This document shows, piece by piece, positions 16,776-23,411 of a stretch of 23,411 bases of DNA (the first letter of the stretch is position 1; each line of letters begins with the position of its first letter). The stretch lies in NCBI GenBank assembly GCA_009925905.1, contig RFPZ01000010.1, forward strand, positions 1 to 23,411, written 5' to 3'. Source of the stretch: Candidatus Aquidulcis frankliniae (lineage in GTDB: Bacteria > Chloroflexota > Limnocylindria > Limnocylindrales > Limnocylindraceae). The notes beneath the pieces are model-generated. The model searched no databases, was not told the origin of the DNA, and saw only the letters and a program-made list of their open reading frames with translations. The position numbers and the translations under genes were made by a program.

Positions 16776-17423
16776 TTAGATGTTGGCTGCAACCTTTGCG
16801 ATTGTGTCAATAATACGCGCTGACCAGCCCTCTAGCTCCCCTTTTCGACGAAGCGCTTCGCTGATCGGAACAAGTGAACCTGCAAGCTTGTGCGTTTCGC
16901 GAATGTGAATTGATGGGGACATCAGTGCGGCGACGAAGACGACGCCGAGGTGCACCCGCCCTACATCGTCACCGTCATCGTTGAGGAGCCCGATCGGCGT
17001 GAAAGCTGGTAGCGCTGGGGTGGCAACCTCTTCGACCCACTCTCGAGCTAGTGCTGCGCGAATGCCACCATCATTTGGCGAGATATGCCCACCTACCCCG
17101 AACGAGGCGCGGCCATGCAGCCGCTTGTCGCTGCCACCCGCGAGGCGGTCCATCCAAAAGAGGTGCGTATCGTCGGCAGGGGCCCCCACAGGGCGGTAGA
17201 GGGCCACTGCGTAAGGGATGGGCTGCTTCCACGAGGGATCTAATTCAAGCTCGCGGCGGGGTCGTGCCTGCGATAGCCCATCAAGGCGTGCGATTTCGTG
17301 CTCCCCCTCTTCGGGGTTATCAAAGGCACGGAACCCCGTCCACGCGCCCATCGGCAAGGCAAGCTCGCGCGGGATACCAAGGATCTCTTCGTCAGCGCCC
17401 TTTGCCAGTGGATCAGCGCTCAT
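16776..17423 (-). CDS. NUDIX-family phosphoesterase, COG4112-like
   Basis: Predicted hydrolase of a nucleoside diphosphate linked to another moiety; substrate unknown. 215 residues, normal for this subgroup. The Nudix box is divergent: GGHISPNDGG leads to REWVEEV, with Asp where Glu is usual and one residue more than the G-x5-E-x7-REUxEE spacing, but the two metal-binding glutamates of REWVEE are kept. The segment IGLLNDDGDDVGRVHLGVVF is typical of the COG4112 subgroup (IGLxNDD...VGxVHxG). ATG start with GGAG upstream, in an ATGA overlap with the tyrA stop, and a TAA stop 44 bases before comM. Its place between tyrA and comM gives no clear pathway hint. Fold assignment is good; the specific reaction is unknown. 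Confidence 0.8.
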   Translation of the reverse strand: MSADPLAKGADEEILGIPRELALPMGAWTGFRAFDNPEEGEHEIARLDGLSQARPRRELELDPSWKQPIPYAVALYRPVGAPADDTHLFWMDRLAGGSDKRLHGRASFGVGGHISPNDGGIRAALAREWVEEVATPALPAFTPIGLLNDDGDDVGRVHLGVVFVAALMSPSIHIRETHKLAGSLVPISEALRRKGELEGWSARIIDTIAKVAANI

Positions 17424-18328
17424 TCGTTCTCCGTGAGTACCGCGCGCGCAGCTGCCAGGCGCTTCTCTAGATCAACCCGACCAATGACGGGGTCGTTCTC
17501 TGCGGCGGCCAACCGCGCATCCCACTGCTCCAAGATGAGGCGCAACGTTTTCAGCCGGCGACGAACCTCGCGAGCGTTTGTTGCAAGGATATCAGCACCC
17601 ATCGACTCAGAGCCACGCGCGAGCCGCGTGGCGGAGAGCCAGCCCGTGCTCGCGAGCAGATGCGAGATCTTCCAGCCATCAGGCGCCTCCGCCGCATCAC
17701 CCAGAGCCACTGTCTCCACCAGCGCTGCTGCAAGTAGGAGTGGGAGATGGCTGACCGCGGCCGTGGCGGCATCGTGGAGTTCGGCTTCAAGGATTACAGG
17801 ACGCGCACCACAACTCGTGGCAAGTCGCTCTACGAGCGCAGCGGCGCCACCACCATTCGCACCCGGCACAATCACCCACGGACGGCCAAGGAAGAGGTTG
17901 GCATCTGAAGCAGCAAAGCCCACTTCGTGGCTTCCCGCCATCGGATGCCCGCCGCAGAAGCGAATGTTGCGCGCAGCCGCCTCCTTAGCGATCCAAACCT
18001 TCGTTGACGCAACGTCGGTCACCACAGCGCCATCAGCAAGGCGGCCCGAGCGCCGGCAGATGACGAGCTCATCTAGGATTTCAGTCATCGCAATCGGAGG
18101 CGCGCAGAGGACAACGAGCGCTGCGCCGTCCACCGCCTCAGCGATTGAACGACCAACCCCATCAATGACGCCAGCGGCCAGCGCCTCCCGCGGCCCTGAC
18201 TGGGATGGGGTCCATGCGACGATCTCCAGGCCGCTCTCATCGAGTGATCCGACAGAGGCTGGATCTTCGCGCAGTGCCCGCGCGATGGAGCCGCCGATCA
18301 GGCCAAAGCCGAGCAGCGCAACCTTCAC
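17420..18328 (-). CDS. tyrA: Prephenate/arogenate dehydrogenase
   Basis: NAD(P)-dependent oxidative decarboxylation of prephenate (or arogenate) in tyrosine synthesis. About 302 residues, with no chorismate mutase domain and no C-terminal ACT domain, so tyrosine feedback through ACT is absent. The Rossmann loop LLGFGLIGGS is at the N-terminus. The catalytic-histidine motif GGHPMAGSHEVGF lies near 128-140, and LFLGRPWVI and SHLPLLLAAAL follow. In the last motif many homologues have SHLPHxxA, so one of the two histidines is Leu here. Start: GTG at 18328 gives the usual MKVALLG beginning and is preferred. A TTG at 18334, directly after the dipeptidase stop, would add two residues. Neither has a clear ribosome binding site, so coupling to the upstream gene is likely. 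The end overlaps the NUDIX gene by four bases. Confidence 0.92.
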   Translation of the reverse strand: MKVALLGFGLIGGSIARALREDPASVGSLDESGLEIVAWTPSQSGPREALAAGVIDGVGRSIAEAVDGAALVVLCAPPIAMTEILDELVICRRSGRLADGAVVTDVASTKVWIAKEAAARNIRFCGGHPMAGSHEVGFAASDANLFLGRPWVIVPGANGGGAAALVERLATSCGARPVILEAELHDAATAAVSHLPLLLAAALVETVALGDAAEAPDGWKISHLLASTGWLSATRLARGSESMGADILATNAREVRRRLKTLRLILEQWDARLAAAENDPVIGRVDLEKRLAAARAVLTENE

Positions 18329-18334
18329 GAGCAA

Positions 18335-19741
18335 TCAGCCAACGGTGGCGATGGCGTCGAGTGCGCGGATAACGGCGCGAATGCCGCCTTCAAAATTGCC
18401 GAGGTCCATCGACTCGTTCGGCGCATGGGCATTGTCATCAGGTGGCGTGAAACCAAGCAGCACAACGGGCAGGCCAAGCTCCTTCTGGAAGAGCGCAGCG
18501 ATCGGAATGGAGCCGCCTTCACGGATATAGAGAGGCGGCACGCCGAAGGTCGCCTCCAAGGCTCCCGCTGCGGCGTTGAGGTATGGATCACCAAGCGGCG
18601 TGAGGAATGCATCGCCATTGCCGAGGTTCTGCACCTCGACCTGCAGTCCGGCAGGAGCGGCAGCACGAAGCGCCGCTTCAAGCTGTCGACTGATCTTCTC
18701 AGGGTCTTGTGCTGTTACAAGGCGACAGGAAATCTTTGCATGTGCATGAGCTGGGATGATTGTCTTTGAGCCGTCGCCCATGAATCCGCCCCAGATACCA
18801 TTGACATCAAGTGTTGGCCGGCCGCCACGTCTCTCAACGGTTGAGTAACCACTCTCTCCCGCCGTCGCGGTCGCACCGATCCCAGCGAGATAGCCAGCCT
18901 CGTCAAACGGCAGCGCTGCGAATGCGGCGCGGTCGGCGGGCGTGAGTTCAACGACATCGTCATAGAAGCCAGGCACGGTGATGTGGCCGTTCTCGTCATG
19001 CAACGAAGCAATCATCGCGGCGAGTGCGTTGGCGGGGTTCACCACGGAGCCGCCGAAACTCCCGGAATGCAGATCAACATCGGAGGCCCGCACGTCAACC
19101 TGGATGTACGTAATGCCTCGGAGCCCGACCGTCAGCGCTGGCCGATTGCCGTCAAAGAATCCCGAGTCGCTAATGATCACGGCATCACCGCTACAGCGCT
19201 CAGGATTCGCCGCCATCCACGACTCAAGGTTGACGGAGCTGGATTCCTCCTCACCTTCAAACACATATTTTACGTTGACTGGAGGGGTGCCGCGCGTGGT
19301 CACGAGAGCTTCGAGTGCGCTGAGGTGGATGACGATCTGGCCCTTATCGTCGGCAGAGCCGCGACCGAGCATGCGTCCGTCTCGAACTATTGGCTCAAAC
19401 GGACTGGTCTTCCAAAGGTCCAGCGGATCTCCCGGCTGCACATCGTAGTGTCCGTAGATCACCACTGTCGGTAGTGAACTATTGACAATCTTCTCGGCAA
19501 CTACGATGGGGTGGCCACCAGTCTCGCTCACCTCAACACGATCGGCCCCAATGCGGCGCAGCTCAGCGGCGAGCCACTCAGCCGCAGTTCGGCAATCGGG
19601 CGCGTGCTCAGGCAACGCGGAAACGCTTGGGATCTTCAGGAACTCGGCGTACTTCGCCATTCGCGTGGGGACCGTTGCAACGAGATGCGCCTCTTCCGGC
19701 CCCTCTAGCCCCTTCCAGGCAAGTGTTGGGGCATAGGCCAT
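18335..19741 (-). CDS. M20-family metallodipeptidase (cytosolic dipeptidase type)
   Basis: Di-zinc peptidase of family M20, close in layout to CNDP2-like cytosolic dipeptidases; 468 residues, full length. Metal and catalytic motifs are complete: VIYGHYDVQP (His98, Asp100), GRGSADDKG (bridging Asp131), FEGEEESSS (catalytic Glu164, metal Glu165), the DSGFF segment, and HAPNE near the C-terminus supplying the last histidine. The lid domain with RASDVDLHSGSFGG, which supplies a substrate-contacting histidine, is present. No signal peptide, so cytoplasmic. The natural substrate is probably di- or tripeptides, possibly products of FtsH-linked protein turnover (inference from position). It is less likely to be ArgE or DapE, which lack the extended HYDVQP...LWKTSPFEP motif seen here. 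ATG overlaps the ftsH stop by one base (TGATG). Confidence 0.92.
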   Translation of the reverse strand: MAYAPTLAWKGLEGPEEAHLVATVPTRMAKYAEFLKIPSVSALPEHAPDCRTAAEWLAAELRRIGADRVEVSETGGHPIVVAEKIVNSSLPTVVIYGHYDVQPGDPLDLWKTSPFEPIVRDGRMLGRGSADDKGQIVIHLSALEALVTTRGTPPVNVKYVFEGEEESSSVNLESWMAANPERCSGDAVIISDSGFFDGNRPALTVGLRGITYIQVDVRASDVDLHSGSFGGSVVNPANALAAMIASLHDENGHITVPGFYDDVVELTPADRAAFAALPFDEAGYLAGIGATATAGESGYSTVERRGGRPTLDVNGIWGGFMGDGSKTIIPAHAHAKISCRLVTAQDPEKISRQLEAALRAAAPAGLQVEVQNLGNGDAFLTPLGDPYLNAAAGALEATFGVPPLYIREGGSIPIAALFQKELGLPVVLLGFTPPDDNAHAPNESMDLGNFEGGIRAVIRALDAIATVG

Positions 19742-21711
19742 CAGGCTGGCTGCCCCGCCGCCGCGCCACCAGGGCCTGCCTTTGGAGCCGATTCAACATT
19801 TGGATCGGACTTCGCCAATGGAATAGACACTCCCGCAGCCCGTAAACGATCAAGAAGCCCTGAGTATGCTGCTGGCTTCGCAGGGAGATCGGCGAAGAGC
19901 GCCTCAAATGCATCGCCCTCAACCGTCTCTTCAGCGATGAGCTTCGCTGCGAGAGCGTCCAAGCGATCGCGATGCTTCACCAGCACTTCGCGCGCACGCT
20001 CTGCGCCGCGGTCGATGATCGCGCGGACCTCTTCGTCAATCTGCTTCGCAACAGCTTCGGAATAATTCTTCTGCTCCGACATCTCGCGACCCAAGAAGAT
20101 CATTTCGTCCTGTCGCCCAAGGGTGACGGTGCCCAATTTTTCGGACATTCCGAATCGCGTCACCATTTTGCGAGCAAGTTCGGTCGCCTTCTCAATGTCA
20201 TTCGATGCACCCGTCGTTGTGTCCCCGAACACCATCTGCTCGGCAACGTTGCCACCGAGCATTGCGGCGATCTTGTCTTCAAATTCGCTCTTGCTCTGCA
20301 GGTAGCGATCTTCAGTCGGGAGGTTCATCGTATAGCCAAGCGCCATGCCGCGGCTGATCACCGTCACCTTGCTGACCGGATCACATTTTTCAAGGATACG
20401 GCCAACCACCGCATGTCCACCCTCGTGGTAGGCAATGATTTGCTTTTCGGCATCAGTGATCAGTCGGCTCTTGCGCTGTGGGCCAGCCATGACGCGATCA
20501 AGCGCTTCCGCAAACTCATCCATGCCGATCGTTCGCTTACTACGTCGTGCTGCCAGAATCGCCGCCTCATTCATGAGATTCGCCAAATCAGCTCCAGAGA
20601 ATCCTGGCGAACGACGCCCGATCTCTTCGAGGTTGACCGTCTTGTCGAGTGGCTTGCCCTTCACGTGCACCTTCAAGATCGCAATGCGACCCTTCAGGTC
20701 TGGGCGATCCAGAATCACCTGGCGATCAAAACGACCAGGGCGCAGGAGCGCTGGATCGAGCACATCAGGTCGGTTGGTTGCGGCAATGATAATCACGTTG
20801 GTTCCCGTCTCAAAGCCGTCCATCTCGACGAGGATCTGGTTCAGCGTCTGTTCGCGCTCGTCGTGAGAACCACCGAGCCCGGCACCACGTTGACGTCCAA
20901 CAGCGTCAATCTCGTCAATGAACACGATGCACGGCGAGTTGCGCTTCGCCTGATCGAAGAGGTCGCGCACTCGTGATGCGCCCACACCAACGAACATCTC
21001 AACGAACTCAGAACCAGAGATGCTGAAGAATGGGACGCCGGCCTCTCCCGCAACGGCGCGGGCGAGTAGGGTCTTTCCGGTGCCGGGGGAGCCGATGAGC
21101 AATACGCCCTTCGGGATCTTTGCGCCAAGTGCTTCAAAGCGCTCAGGGAACTTCAAGAACTCGACAACTTCCTCAAGTTCAACCTTGGCCTCTTCAACGC
21201 CTGCGACGTCGGCAAAGGTGACGGGGGTCTTATTCGCAATGAACATCTTCGCCTTGCTCTTGCCAAAACTCATCGCCTGATTGTTCTGCCCCTGCGCGCT
21301 ACGCATCATGAAGACGAAGAGGCCACCGATGAGAAGGACAGGCAGAAGCGCGCTAACGAGCAAACTGAGGAGTTGACCAGAGTCGTCCGGCTTCTTTGCG
21401 CCAAACGTCACGCTGTCTGGGTTGCGGCCACCGGCGACGGCGGCGGCACGAACGTCGTTGTAGACGTCGGTGAGTTGTGTTGGGACCTGTACCTCGTAGG
21501 TCTCGGGTGGGGTGCCGGTCTTGGTGACGGTCAGGATCTGCTCCTGCTGGACGACAGAGGCGACGCTCCCCCCGCGAACCTCGGCCAAGAATGCCGAGTA
21601 GTCCTTCGTCGCGGCTGGCACAGGGGTGAGGAGGACGCTGCCAAGGAGCACGACCGTGCCCAGAAGCAGAATCAGCATTACCGCACCATTTCGCAGAGCC
21701 TTCGGAATCAT
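19741..21711 (-). CDS. ftsH: ATP-dependent zinc metalloprotease FtsH
   Basis: Membrane-anchored AAA+ protease that degrades misfolded membrane proteins and regulators; 656 residues from the preferred start. TM1 at about 10-28, an extracytoplasmic domain at about 30-110, and TM2 at about 113-136. Walker A GSPGTGKT (207-214), pore loop in SEFVEMFVGVG, Walker B IVFIDEID (262-269), and second region of homology NRPDVLDPALLRPGRFDR (313-330). Zinc site HEGGH (429-433), with the third ligand Asp in TTGASNDIEKAT (about 505). All are intact. The C-terminus is Gly/Ala/Pro-rich. The ATG at 21711 is chosen because GGAGGG lies six bases upstream; a TTG at 21741 would add ten residues and place the start eight bases from the tRNA. 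First protein gene of the series, 37 bases downstream of tRNA(CAU). Confidence 0.97.
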   Translation of the reverse strand: MIPKALRNGAVMLILLLGTVVLLGSVLLTPVPAATKDYSAFLAEVRGGSVASVVQQEQILTVTKTGTPPETYEVQVPTQLTDVYNDVRAAAVAGGRNPDSVTFGAKKPDDSGQLLSLLVSALLPVLLIGGLFVFMMRSAQGQNNQAMSFGKSKAKMFIANKTPVTFADVAGVEEAKVELEEVVEFLKFPERFEALGAKIPKGVLLIGSPGTGKTLLARAVAGEAGVPFFSISGSEFVEMFVGVGASRVRDLFDQAKRNSPCIVFIDEIDAVGRQRGAGLGGSHDEREQTLNQILVEMDGFETGTNVIIIAATNRPDVLDPALLRPGRFDRQVILDRPDLKGRIAILKVHVKGKPLDKTVNLEEIGRRSPGFSGADLANLMNEAAILAARRSKRTIGMDEFAEALDRVMAGPQRKSRLITDAEKQIIAYHEGGHAVVGRILEKCDPVSKVTVISRGMALGYTMNLPTEDRYLQSKSEFEDKIAAMLGGNVAEQMVFGDTTTGASNDIEKATELARKMVTRFGMSEKLGTVTLGRQDEMIFLGREMSEQKNYSEAVAKQIDEEVRAIIDRGAERAREVLVKHRDRLDALAAKLIAEETVEGDAFEALFADLPAKPAAYSGLLDRLRAAGVSIPLAKSDPNVESAPKAGPGGAAAGQPA

Positions 21712-21717
21712 TTGGTT

Positions 21718-21723
21718 CCCTCC
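21718..21723 (-). promoter_or_regulatory. Shine-Dalgarno sequence of ftsH
   Basis: On the minus strand GGAGGG is followed by six bases (AACCAA) and then ATG. This is the strongest ribosome binding site in the window and fixes the ftsH start at 21711 rather than at the upstream in-frame TTG (21741). Confidence 0.8.
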
Positions 21724-21748
21724 GTTCTCCGTCTTCCCCAAAGGTGCA

Positions 21749-21823
21749 TGGTAGCGAGGGCAGGAATCGAACCTGCTACCAAGGGCTTATGAATCCCCTG
21801 CTCTACCGGTGAGCTACCCCGCC
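21749..21823 (-). tRNA. tRNA with CAU anticodon, elongator Met type
   Basis: 75 bases including an encoded CCA. Acceptor GGCGGGG pairs with CCTCGCT with two G-U pairs, discriminator A. D arm GCTC-ACCGGTA-GAGC, anticodon loop TTCATAA, T arm GCAGG-TTCGATT-CCTGC. The anticodon stem (GGGGA/GCCCT) has a G-U pair at 27-43 and an A31-G39 mismatch next to the loop. It is not an initiator: the 1-72 position pairs and the three G-C pairs at 29-31/39-41 are incomplete. A CAU tRNA could also be the lysidine-modified tRNA(Ile2); elongator Met is more likely from the general sequence, but identity elements do not settle it. Same strand as ftsH, 37 bases upstream of it, with no terminator visible between, so processing from a shared transcript is possible. 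Confidence 0.9.
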
Positions 21824-21910
21824 GTGCCTCTCCATAGGATACCGAACGGGGCTCCCCCACGCACTCCGAGGCCAGCGCCCGCCGAGGGGGCATTCCGCTA
21901 GGCTCCGTGG
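21824..21910. promoter_or_regulatory. Divergent promoter region between tRNA(CAU)-ftsH and the phosphatase gene
   Basis: An 87-base spacer. On the minus strand TATCCT (complement of 21836-21841) lies 12 bases before the tRNA 5' end, a plausible -10 that would leave a leader of about 5 bases. On the plus strand TAGGCT (21899-21904) ends 6 bases before the phosphatase ATG, with no ribosome binding site, suggesting a leaderless message. The middle is G/C-rich, with CCGAGG occurring twice (21866-21871 and 21882-21887) and a possible CCCCC/GGGGG pairing; no clear operator. Convincing -35 elements are not visible. Confidence 0.4.
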
Positions 21911-22384
21911 ATGTTGCGAATCCTTACTCTCTGCCACGGCAACATCTGCCGCTCCCCTCTCGCTGAGGTCCTGATTGAGGCGGCGATCAGCGCCGACCCG
22001 CTCCTCGCTGGGCGCGTGGTGGTTTCAAGCGCTGGAACCTCCGACGAGCATGCCGGCGAGGGGATGCACGCGAACAGCGCCGCCATCTTGCGTGCGCAGG
22101 GCTTACGAAGTACCCACCGGGCACGCCTCTTTACACCTGCTCTTGCCGCAACACTTGACCTGGTGGTCGCCGCAGATCAGGCGAACCTACGCGATGCGCG
22201 TGCCATCCTTCGCATGGGAGAGAAGCGGCCAGAAATCCGCCTCCTGCGCGACTTTGATCCAACTGCCGTTGGTCGTGATCTCGATGACCCATGGGGCTAC
22301 CCGTTGGCGGAATATGAACGGGTCGCAGAAGAGATTGCGGCGGCGATTCCTGGCCTACTCGCGGAACTCCGCGACCGGATCTAG
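21911..22384 (+). CDS. Low-molecular-weight protein tyrosine phosphatase
   Basis: Cysteine-dependent phosphatase of the LMW-PTP/arsenate reductase fold; 157 residues, typical. P-loop CHGNICRSP with nucleophile Cys8, Arg14 and Ser15 at the N-terminus. SSAGTSDEHAGEGMH (39-53) matches the family's SAGT...G segment. The general-acid aspartate lies in DDPWG (Asp126). Arsenate reductases of this fold need extra C-terminal redox cysteines; I see only Cys8 and Cys13, so a phosphatase is more likely. In bacteria such enzymes often act on tyrosine kinases of polysaccharide synthesis, but no kinase or capsule gene is present here, so the substrate is unknown. ATG at 21911 has no Shine-Dalgarno sequence and follows TAGGCT by six bases. 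Convergent with the nucleoside hydrolase gene, with two bases between the stops. Confidence 0.92.
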   Translation: MLRILTLCHGNICRSPLAEVLIEAAISADPLLAGRVVVSSAGTSDEHAGEGMHANSAAILRAQGLRSTHRARLFTPALAATLDLVVAADQANLRDARAILRMGEKRPEIRLLRDFDPTAVGRDLDDPWGYPLAEYERVAEEIAAAIPGLLAELRDRI

Positions 22385-22386
22385 CG

Positions 22387-23334
22387 CTACTTAAACGAGA
22401 GGATCGCGTCGACGAGCACGCGATCAAAAGCGTCAGCGTCAACGCCAACAGCAACATCTACATCCGGTGTGCGGCCGCGCTGCTTCAGGCGATCGCCATA
22501 CCAGTCGGTAATGGTTCGACCCCGTGCAAGGTCACCGAGCTCAACATCAACCGCAGCGTGCACTAGAGCGAGCAGGTTCGGCACCGCAAGGTGCGCCACC
22601 GCTACGGCATCATGCACGGCAGATGCTGGCCAGTCGTAGCGATCCTTGTGAAAAATCGCATAAAACCGCAGCAAGTCGGCAAAGATCTTCGCAGGAAGCG
22701 TTCCCGCCGCATCAAGCCGCTTCATCGCCGCCTCCCCGGTGAGGGCGCGGTGTGTGGCGTCGAGGCACACCATCGTGATTGGAATTCCTGCAGCGAAAAC
22801 TATTGCCGCTGCATCAGGATCAACGTACGAATTGAACTCAGCCGATGCGGTCACATTTCCCTCAGCGATCGCGCCACCCATCCAGCAAATGTGAGCAATC
22901 TTGGGTTTGAGTTCAGGATGGTCGCGAAGCAAGATCGCAATATTCGTGAGCGGGCCAAGCGGCACAAGTGTCACGGGCTCAGTTGACTCGCGCAGAAGTG
23001 TCGCGATCAGGTCGACGGCTCCTGCAGCGTGTTCTATGCCCGTCGGCGCTGGGAGCTCGGCGCCGTCCAGCCCTGAGTCTCCGTGCACGTAGGGTGCGAC
23101 CCAGAGGGGTCGAACGAGCGGCACCTCGGCACCTGCGGCGACGCGCACGTCGTTAGCGCCAAGCAGGGCCAAGGTTCTGCGAAGGTTCTCATAGGTCTTT
23201 GGCAGCGAAGCGTTTCCAGCAACAGCGGTCACCCCGAGCACCTTCAGCTCGGGGCGGGCGAAGGCAACAGCGAGTGCCATCGCATCATCGTGACCAGGGT
23301 CGCAGTCGATGATGATCGGCAGTGGCTTCGCCAC
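22387..23334 (-). CDS. Inosine/uridine-preferring nucleoside hydrolase (start may lie upstream)
   Basis: Calcium-dependent N-ribohydrolase that splits ribonucleosides into base and ribose for salvage; 315 residues from the GTG at 23334, normal for the family. Seen: DCDPGHDDAMA (10-20, the calcium-binding aspartate cluster), AGNASLPKTYENL, GDSGLDG, LVPLGPLTNIAILL, CWMGGA, EFNSYVDPDAAAIVF and the C-terminal HDAVAV with the active-site His/Asp region. Purine or pyrimidine preference cannot be read with confidence. The GTG has no ribosome binding site, and the frame is open upstream to the window edge. The last two bases complete an NTG codon (N at 23412), so the true start may be just outside, adding about 26 residues rich in Pro. 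No signal peptide seen. Convergent with the phosphatase gene. Confidence 0.9.
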   Translation of the reverse strand: MAKPLPIIIDCDPGHDDAMALAVAFARPELKVLGVTAVAGNASLPKTYENLRRTLALLGANDVRVAAGAEVPLVRPLWVAPYVHGDSGLDGAELPAPTGIEHAAGAVDLIATLLRESTEPVTLVPLGPLTNIAILLRDHPELKPKIAHICWMGGAIAEGNVTASAEFNSYVDPDAAAIVFAAGIPITMVCLDATHRALTGEAAMKRLDAAGTLPAKIFADLLRFYAIFHKDRYDWPASAVHDAVAVAHLAVPNLLALVHAAVDVELGDLARGRTITDWYGDRLKQRGRTPDVDVAVGVDADAFDRVLVDAILSFK

Positions 23335-23411
23335 GGTGCCAAGCGGCGCGCGGCGCGGAGATGGTGGGAACGGCGTGGAGAGCGGGAGCGGATTCGGCTT
23401 CAGTTCGCTCA

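Noticed and set aside
17298..18530. 410-codon plus-strand open frame
   Set aside because: Antisense to the NUDIX gene, tyrA and the end of the dipeptidase gene; Ser/Ala/Arg-rich with no family motif, explained by GC-rich codon use on the other strand.
19972..20976. 334-codon plus-strand open frame
   Set aside because: Antisense to ftsH across the AAA+ and protease domains, which are fully conserved. His/Leu-rich translation with no recognisable domain.
21712..21741. TTG at 21741 as ftsH start
   Set aside because: TTG is rarer, has no ribosome binding site and lies 8 bases from the tRNA. The ATG at 21711 has GGAGGG at the right distance and gives a normal FtsH N-terminus.
21749..21823. Initiator tRNA(fMet)
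   Set aside because: Position 1-72 forms a G-U pair rather than the initiator mismatch, and the three G-C pairs in the lower anticodon stem are not complete.
21708..21893. Short minus-strand open frame across the tRNA
   Set aside because: It reads through the tRNA gene and into the ftsH start; no ribosome binding site and no protein-like composition.

Overview
The window is GC-rich bacterial chromosome and is almost entirely coding. It holds 18 protein genes, two of them cut or possibly cut by the window edges, and one tRNA. I see no insertion sequence, phage gene, CRISPR array, rRNA or integration scar. The gene density, the 1-4 base overlaps, the GTG starts and the housekeeping content suggest a compact, possibly streamlined genome. 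The phylum cannot be fixed from sequence alone. A Chloroflexota-like lineage is my best guess: the dprA-topA-xerC and rel-hisS-aspS blocks are present, topoisomerase I keeps zinc fingers, and a FemX-type peptidoglycan bridge enzyme sits beside a MurE without the usual diaminopimelate motif. Actinomycetota or another high-GC group is not excluded.

Layout. At the left edge, the N-terminal 222 codons of typA (bipA) run leftward out of the window from position 667. A 43-base divergent spacer separates it from a small plus-strand gene (711-1241). That gene looks like a MobA-type nucleotidyltransferase fold whose nucleotide-binding and acidic motifs are lost. From 21711 down to 1238 runs one minus-strand series of 14 genes: ftsH, an M20 dipeptidase, tyrA, a NUDIX gene, comM, dprA, topA, xerC/D, murJ, a femX-like gene, murE, rel, hisS and aspS. 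All but two or three junctions overlap by 1 or 4 bases. The only gap above 10 bases is 44 bases before comM. An elongator-type tRNA(CAU) lies 37 bases upstream of ftsH on the same strand and may share its promoter.

On the right, a low-molecular-weight protein tyrosine phosphatase gene (21911-22384, plus) diverges from the tRNA. It converges with a nucleoside hydrolase gene (22387-23334, minus) whose true start may lie just outside the window.

How the genes fit together. The long series joins membrane proteolysis (FtsH), amino-acid supply and peptide turnover (M20, TyrA), DNA uptake and topology (ComM, DprA, TopA, Xer), cell-wall precursor synthesis and export (MurE, FemX-like, MurJ), the ppGpp alarmone (Rel) and two tRNA synthetases. 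MurE plus FemX-like plus MurJ would make, branch and flip lipid II. The MurE specificity motif reads EDPR rather than DNPR, which together with a bridge enzyme points to L-Lys or L-Orn at position 3 of the stem peptide. AspRS carries the residue typical of non-discriminating enzymes. Three genes in the divergent spacers have a -10-like hexamer 6-7 bases before ATG and no Shine-Dalgarno sequence, which suggests leaderless transcripts.

Nothing here is a clear new defence or mobile system. The most unusual items are the degenerate MobA-like gene, the predicted peptidoglycan type, and the length and tightness of the gene series.
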